Program-made: the position numbers and the translations under genes
The notes under the pieces: generated by a model
What the model was told of the DNA's origin: nothing
What the model saw: only the letters and a program-made list of their open reading frames with translations
The model's database searches: none
Shown here: positions 60,392 to 64,000 of the stretch, one piece after another
Numbering within the stretch: the stretch's first letter is position 1
Layout: each line of letters starts with the position of its first letter
Assembly: GCF_051954455.1 (NCBI RefSeq)
Contig: NZ_JBQCHS010000011.1
Coordinates: 1 to 64,000 of the forward strand
DNA from: Pseudolysinimonas sp051954455
Lineage (GTDB): Bacteria; Actinomycetota; Actinomycetes; Actinomycetales; Microbacteriaceae
DNA: 64,000 bases
Direction of reading: 5' to 3'

Positions 60392-61672
60392 ATGTCCGGA
60401 ATCGAAGCCGTCGGCGCCCGCGAGATCCTCGACTCCCGCGGCAACCCGACCGTCGAGGTCGAGGTCCTCCTCGAGGACGGCACGGTCTCCCGCGCCGCCG
60501 TCCCGTCGGGCGCGTCCACCGGCGCCTTCGAGGCGTACGAGCTGCGCGACGGCGACAAGAGCCGCTACCTCGGCAAGGGCGTCGAGAAGGCCGTCGACGC
60601 CGTCCTCGACGTGCTCGGCCCCGCCATCGAGGGCTTCGAGGCGAGCGACCAGCGCCTGGTCGACGCCGAGCTGATCGCCGCCGACGGCACCGATAACAAG
60701 TCGAAGCTCGGCGCGAACGCGATCCTCGGCGTGAGCCTCGCGGTCGCGAAGGCCGCGGCCGACTCCGCCGACCTGCCGCTGTTCCGCTACCTCGGCGGGC
60801 CCAACGCGCACACTCTGCCGGTGCCGATGATGAACATCATCAACGGCGGCGCGCACGCCGACAACGGACTCGACGCGCAGGAGATCATGATCCTGCCGAT
60901 CGGCGCTCCGACCTTCCGCGAGGGCCTGCGCTGGGGCGCGGAGGTCTACCACGCGCTCAAGGCGGAGCTCCACGCCAAGGGCCTCAGCACCGGCCTCGGC
61001 GACGAGGGCGGCTTCGCGCCCGAGATCGACAACGCCCGCGCCGCGCTCGACTTCATCGTCGCCTCGATCGAGATGGCCGGCTACACCGTCGGAGAGCAGA
61101 TCGCGCTCGGCATGGACGTCGCCTCCACCGAGTTCTTCCACGACGGCGTCTACCGCTACGAGGGCAAGGACCTCTCGGCGGCCGACATGGCGGCGTACTA
61201 CGACCAGCTGGTGGCCGACTACCCGATCATCACGATCGAGGACGCGCTCGCCGAGGACGACTGGGACGCCTGGGCGGCCCTCACCGCCGACCTCGGCCAG
61301 AAGGTGCAGCTCGTGGGCGACGACCTGTTCGTCACCAACCCGAGCCGCCTGCAGACCGGCCTCGACAAGCACGTCGCCAACTCCATCCTCGTGAAGGTCA
61401 ACCAGATCGGCACGCTGACCGAGACCCTGGATGCCGTGAGCCTCGCCCAGCGCCACGGCTACACCGCGGTCCTGTCGCACCGCTCCGGCGAGACCGAGGA
61501 CACGACGATCGCCGACCTCGCCGTCGCGACCGACGCGGGTCAGATCAAGACCGGCGCCCCGGCCCGCTCGGAGCGCGTCGCGAAGTACAACCAGCTGCTG
61601 CGCATCGAGGAGGAGCTCGGCGACGCCGCGGTCTACGCCGGCCGCTCCGCCTTCCCGCGCTTCCGCGGCTGA
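60392..61672 (+). CDS. eno: Enolase
   Basis: 426 residues. Conserved ILDSRGNPTVEVEV, SGASTGAFEAYELRDG, MMNIINGGAHADNGLD, GDEGGFAPEI, the metal residues in ALGMDVASTEF, TIEDALAEDDW and LVGDDLFVTN, and the signature ILVKVNQIGTLTETL plus SHRSGETEDT. It interconverts 2-phosphoglycerate and phosphoenolpyruvate in glycolysis. ATG 60392 follows GAAGGAG. The last codons reappear as a 19-bp direct repeat beyond the REP element. Confidence 0.97.
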   Translation: MSGIEAVGAREILDSRGNPTVEVEVLLEDGTVSRAAVPSGASTGAFEAYELRDGDKSRYLGKGVEKAVDAVLDVLGPAIEGFEASDQRLVDAELIAADGTDNKSKLGANAILGVSLAVAKAAADSADLPLFRYLGGPNAHTLPVPMMNIINGGAHADNGLDAQEIMILPIGAPTFREGLRWGAEVYHALKAELHAKGLSTGLGDEGGFAPEIDNARAALDFIVASIEMAGYTVGEQIALGMDVASTEFFHDGVYRYEGKDLSAADMAAYYDQLVADYPIITIEDALAEDDWDAWAALTADLGQKVQLVGDDLFVTNPSRLQTGLDKHVANSILVKVNQIGTLTETLDAVSLAQRHGYTAVLSHRSGETEDTTIADLAVATDAGQIKTGAPARSERVAKYNQLLRIEEELGDAAVYAGRSAFPRFRG

Positions 61673-61777
61673 CGCGGGTCGAGTAGCCGCGAAGCGGCGT
61701 ATCGAGACCTCCCCGAGTGGCGGGGGATCTCGATACGTCGCCTTCGGCGACTACTCGATCCGCCTTCCCGCGCTTCC
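61646..61777. repeat. REP-like inverted pair (copy 4) flanked by 19-bp direct repeats
   Basis: Arm A (61676-61709) and an inverted arm (about 61728-61761; GATACGTCGCC...CTACTCGATCC) form the clearest pair of the family. TCCGCCTTCCCGCGCTTCC occurs at 61646-61664, inside the 3' end of eno, and again at 61759-61777 just past the element. The duplication looks like a footprint of the insertion event. Confidence 0.85.
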
Positions 61778-61802
61778 AGGGTCAGCCGCTTACCCTGGAC
61801 CC

Positions 61803-62318
61803 ATGGCCCGGGCACCCCGCGCGCGAACGCGCACGCAGAAAGTCCCCGTGGCGATGCCCGAGGAGTCGCGCCCGGCCGCGTGGCTGCGCGGATTCCGCCT
61901 CTCCGGGTTCGCGCTCTCCAGCCTCCTGCTGATCGTCGCGGCGCTCGTCGTGCTCGCCCCGAACCTCAAGACACTCGTCGAGCAGCGCCAGCAGATCGCG
62001 CAGCTGCAGGCGCAGGTCGCCCACGAGCGGCAGAGCGTGAAGGACCTGACCGGCCAGGTCGACCGCTGGAAGGACCCGGCCTACGTCGAGGCCCAGGCGC
62101 GCACGCAGCTCTACTACGTGATGCCGGGCGACGTGAGCTACTTCGTCGTCGGCGCCCCGACCACCCCCACGACCTCCGACAAGCTGCCGGTGAGCGACAA
62201 GATCCAGTCGGCCGACGTCGACTGGCTGCACTCGCTCCTGCAATCGACGTTCACGGCCGGCCTCACCACCGCGACCCCGCAGCAGCTCGACACCGTCGCC
62301 GGCCCGACCCAGAAGTGA
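61803..62318 (+). CDS. ftsB: FtsB/DivIC-type septum formation initiator
   Basis: 171 residues. A basic cytoplasmic N-terminus, one membrane helix (FALSSLLLIVAALVVLAPNL, about residues 38-57), a coiled coil (TLVEQRQQIAQLQAQVAHERQSV) and the conserved WKDPAYVEAQARTQLYYVMPGD. In actinobacteria this partner of FtsL/FtsQ is encoded after eno, as here. The C-terminal extension after about residue 115 is low in complexity and disordered. Confidence 0.93.
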   Translation: MARAPRARTRTQKVPVAMPEESRPAAWLRGFRLSGFALSSLLLIVAALVVLAPNLKTLVEQRQQIAQLQAQVAHERQSVKDLTGQVDRWKDPAYVEAQARTQLYYVMPGDVSYFVVGAPTTPTTSDKLPVSDKIQSADVDWLHSLLQSTFTAGLTTATPQQLDTVAGPTQK

Positions 62319-62325
62319 CCCGCGC

Positions 62326-62859
62326 ATGACGACGCCCCCGTTCGCGCCGCCGACCGCCGCCGAGGTCGCGGTCGTCTCCGCCCAGCTCGGCCGGCCCGCG
62401 CGCGGCGTCGTCGGGATCGCGGCGCGCTGCGCGTGCGGCAACCCGGTGGTGGTCGCGACCGCGCCGCGGCTCGACGACGGCACCCCGTTCCCGACGCTGT
62501 ACTACCTGACCCATCCCGCCGCGACGGCCGCGATCTCGACCCTCGAGGCGACCGGCGTCATGGCGGAGCTCACCGCCGAGCTCGCGGATCCCGAGGTCGC
62601 CGCCGCCTACCGCGCCGCGCACGAGCGCTACCTCGCCGACCGCGAGAGCATCGCAGTCGTCGACGAGATCGCCGGTTTCTCGGCCGGCGGGATGCCGGAT
62701 CGGGTCAAGTGCCTGCACGCGCTCGCCGGGCACGCGCTCGCGGCCGGCCCGGGCGTCAACCCGATCGGCGACCGCGCGCTCGAGCTCGCGACCTGGTCGG
62801 TCTCCCGCTGCCAGTGCGCGGACCCGGCGGCCGCGGTCCGCGAGGATCCCGCGTCGTGA
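62326..62859 (+). CDS. DUF501 family protein
   Basis: 177 residues. DUF501 motifs: VSAQLGRPARGVVGIAARCACGNPVVV, FPTLYYLTHPAA, and GMPDRVKCLHALAGHALAAGPGVNPIGD. Conserved cysteines (CACG, K-C-L, C-QC) suggest metal binding. The function is unknown. In actinobacteria it follows ftsB and precedes ppx or a subtilase; its stop overlaps the next gene's GTG by 4 bases. Confidence 0.92.
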   Translation: MTTPPFAPPTAAEVAVVSAQLGRPARGVVGIAARCACGNPVVVATAPRLDDGTPFPTLYYLTHPAATAAISTLEATGVMAELTAELADPEVAAAYRAAHERYLADRESIAVVDEIAGFSAGGMPDRVKCLHALAGHALAAGPGVNPIGDRALELATWSVSRCQCADPAAAVREDPAS

Positions 62860-64000
62860 GACGCCTCGTCGTCGCGGGCGCGGTGGTCCTGCTGCTCCTC
62901 GCGCCCGGGGTCGCCGCCGCGGCGCCCGTGCACGCGGTACCCGCAGCGCCGACGGCCCGCACCGATCTCGTGCGCTCGAAGGAGTACTGGCTCGACTCCT
63001 ACGGCATCCGCTCCGCCTGGGCGACGACCCAGGGCCAGGGCGTCACGGTCGCGGTGATCGACACCGGGATCGACGGCACCGTGCCGGAGCTGCGCGGCGC
63101 CGTGACGGACGGCACCGACTTCTCGGGGCTCGGCTCGCGCAACGGCCAGACCCCCGTCGGGTCGGGCGAGGGAGCCGATCACGGCACCATGGTCGCGTCG
63201 CTCCTCGCCGGGCGCGGCACCGGCTCCGGCAACGGCGTCATCGGCGTCGCGCCGCAGGCCTCCCTGCTCTCGATCTCGATCGGCTTCGGCGACCAGGCGC
63301 CGAACTCCGACGACCAGATCGCGAGCGCGGTCACCTGGGCCGTCGACCACGGCGCCAAGGTCATCAACATGTCGCTCACGCGCAACACGCTCACCTGGCC
63401 GCCGAGCTGGGATCGCGCGTTCCAGTACGCGATGGACCACGACGTCGTCGTCGTCGCGGCCGCGGGCAACCGCGGCAGCGGGACGGAGGAGGTCGGCGCC
63501 CCGGCCACCATGCCGGGCGTGCTGACGGTCGCCGGCGTCGACGCGAGCGGCAACGCCAGCCAGGACGCGTCGAGTCAGGGCGTCACGATCGGCGTCTCGG
63601 CGCCGAGCGTCGACCTGGTCGGCGTCGTGCCGGGCGGCGGGTACGTGCTGTGGGACGGCACCTCGGGCGCGGCGCCGATCGTGGCCGGGGTGGTGGCCCT
63701 GGTGCGCGCGGCGCACCCCGACCTCGACGCCGACAACGTGATCCAGCGGATCATCGCGACCGCGCGCGACCGCGGCGCCCCCGGCGACGACCCGATCTAC
63801 GGCTACGGACTGCTCGACGCGAAGGCGGCGGTGACCGCCGACGTGCCGCCGGTCACGACCAACCCGCTCGGAAGTCTCGCCGACTGGGTGAAGCTCCACC
63901 GGCAGGCCACGGCGTCGCCGGCGCCGCAGGCCGGCCCGCAGCGGACGGCGGCCGCGCCCGCTCCCGGGATGCGCGATCCGGTGGGCGTGCTGCTGCCGAG
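62856..64000 (+). CDS. S8 family serine peptidase, mycosin-like (3' end cut by window edge)
   Basis: 381 residues are visible from GTG 62856. A secretion signal (RRLVVAGAVVLLLLAPGVAAA) leads. The subtilisin triad is complete: Asp near 69 in VAVIDTGIDG, His near 109 in ADHGTMVASLLAG, Ser in WDGTSGAAPIVAGV. The order DUF501-subtilase and the general form resemble mycosins, but no ESX genes are visible. The visible end (SPAPQAGPQRTAAAPAPG) is a linker; mycosins end with a membrane helix, which would lie beyond the window. Confidence 0.9.
   Translation, partial: MRRLVVAGAVVLLLLAPGVAAAAPVHAVPAAPTARTDLVRSKEYWLDSYGIRSAWATTQGQGVTVAVIDTGIDGTVPELRGAVTDGTDFSGLGSRNGQTPVGSGEGADHGTMVASLLAGRGTGSGNGVIGVAPQASLLSISIGFGDQAPNSDDQIASAVTWAVDHGAKVINMSLTRNTLTWPPSWDRAFQYAMDHDVVVVAAAGNRGSGTEEVGAPATMPGVLTVAGVDASGNASQDASSQGVTIGVSAPSVDLVGVVPGGGYVLWDGTSGAAPIVAGVVALVRAAHPDLDADNVIQRIIATARDRGAPGDDPIYGYGLLDAKAAVTADVPPVTTNPLGSLADWVKLHRQATASPAPQAGPQRTAAAPAPGMRDPVGVLLP

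Noticed and set aside
62856..64000. Subtilase as part of an ESX/type VII secretion locus.
   Set aside because: No EccB-E, WXG100 or FtsK/SpoIIIE-like genes are in view; the DUF501-subtilase order is ordinary core synteny.

Overview
The window is high-GC actinobacterial chromosome. Dense genes, many GTG starts, frequent 4-base ATGA/GTGA overlaps and the conserved run TetR-glmU-prs-rplY-pth-mfd-mazG-hisS-eno-ftsB-DUF501-subtilase point to Actinomycetota, most likely Microbacteriaceae (the family is an inference from gene content and style, not a phylogeny).

Region 1 (1-6.3 kb) holds an M24 peptidase/creatinase-like gene cut by the left edge, a Gfo/Idh-DUF6807 fusion with a LacI-type operator upstream, a ketopantoate-reductase-like gene, an aldo/keto reductase and a divergent MmyB-like XRE regulator. 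The regulator's 3' end runs into a degenerate tRNA-Gln(CTG). A scar follows at 6.25-6.66 kb: 23-bp-spaced TTCTGATATCT repeats, a T-arm-like hairpin, a strong terminator and the C-terminal stump of a formylglycine-generating enzyme.

Region 2 (6.7-20.8 kb) is accessory: regulator/enzyme pairs (GlxA-type, AraC, two TetR), hydrolases, a tautomerase, an MFS exporter, an S41 protease and DUF1345. It ends with an ECF41 sigma-factor locus (membrane protein, thyX, ECF41 sigma, NDH-2-type oxidoreductase). Two near-identical putative ECF41 promoters there share the same spacing.

Region 3 (20.8-33.8 kb) is one ten-gene minus-strand operon, nearly every junction a 4-base overlap. It encodes a sugar ABC importer without its ATPase, a TIM-barrel isomerase, a Gfo/Idh dehydrogenase, UxaC, a LacI-type sensor lacking its DNA-binding domain, UxuB, ManD and a second TIM-barrel protein. 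The enzymes predict glucuronate -> fructuronate -> mannonate -> 2-keto-3-deoxygluconate. No glycoside hydrolase is present, so the dehydrogenase/TIM-barrel proteins are candidates for oxidative release of uronate from a glycoside. A complete LacI regulator is divergent from the operon; next to it lies a Gfo/Idh protein lacking the usual EKP lysine.

Region 4 (33.9-64 kb) has more aldo/keto reductases and an MFS/TetR pair with a triple operator, then becomes core genome: glmU, prs, gnd, rplY, pth, mfd, mazG, hisS, eno, ftsB, DUF501 and a mycosin-like subtilase cut by the right edge. It is studded with small intergenic inverted repeats of several sequence families. One REP-like family supplies the stop codons and last residues (-RVE, -WVE or -RVG) of four genes. 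An SDR gene carries one in-frame TGA.
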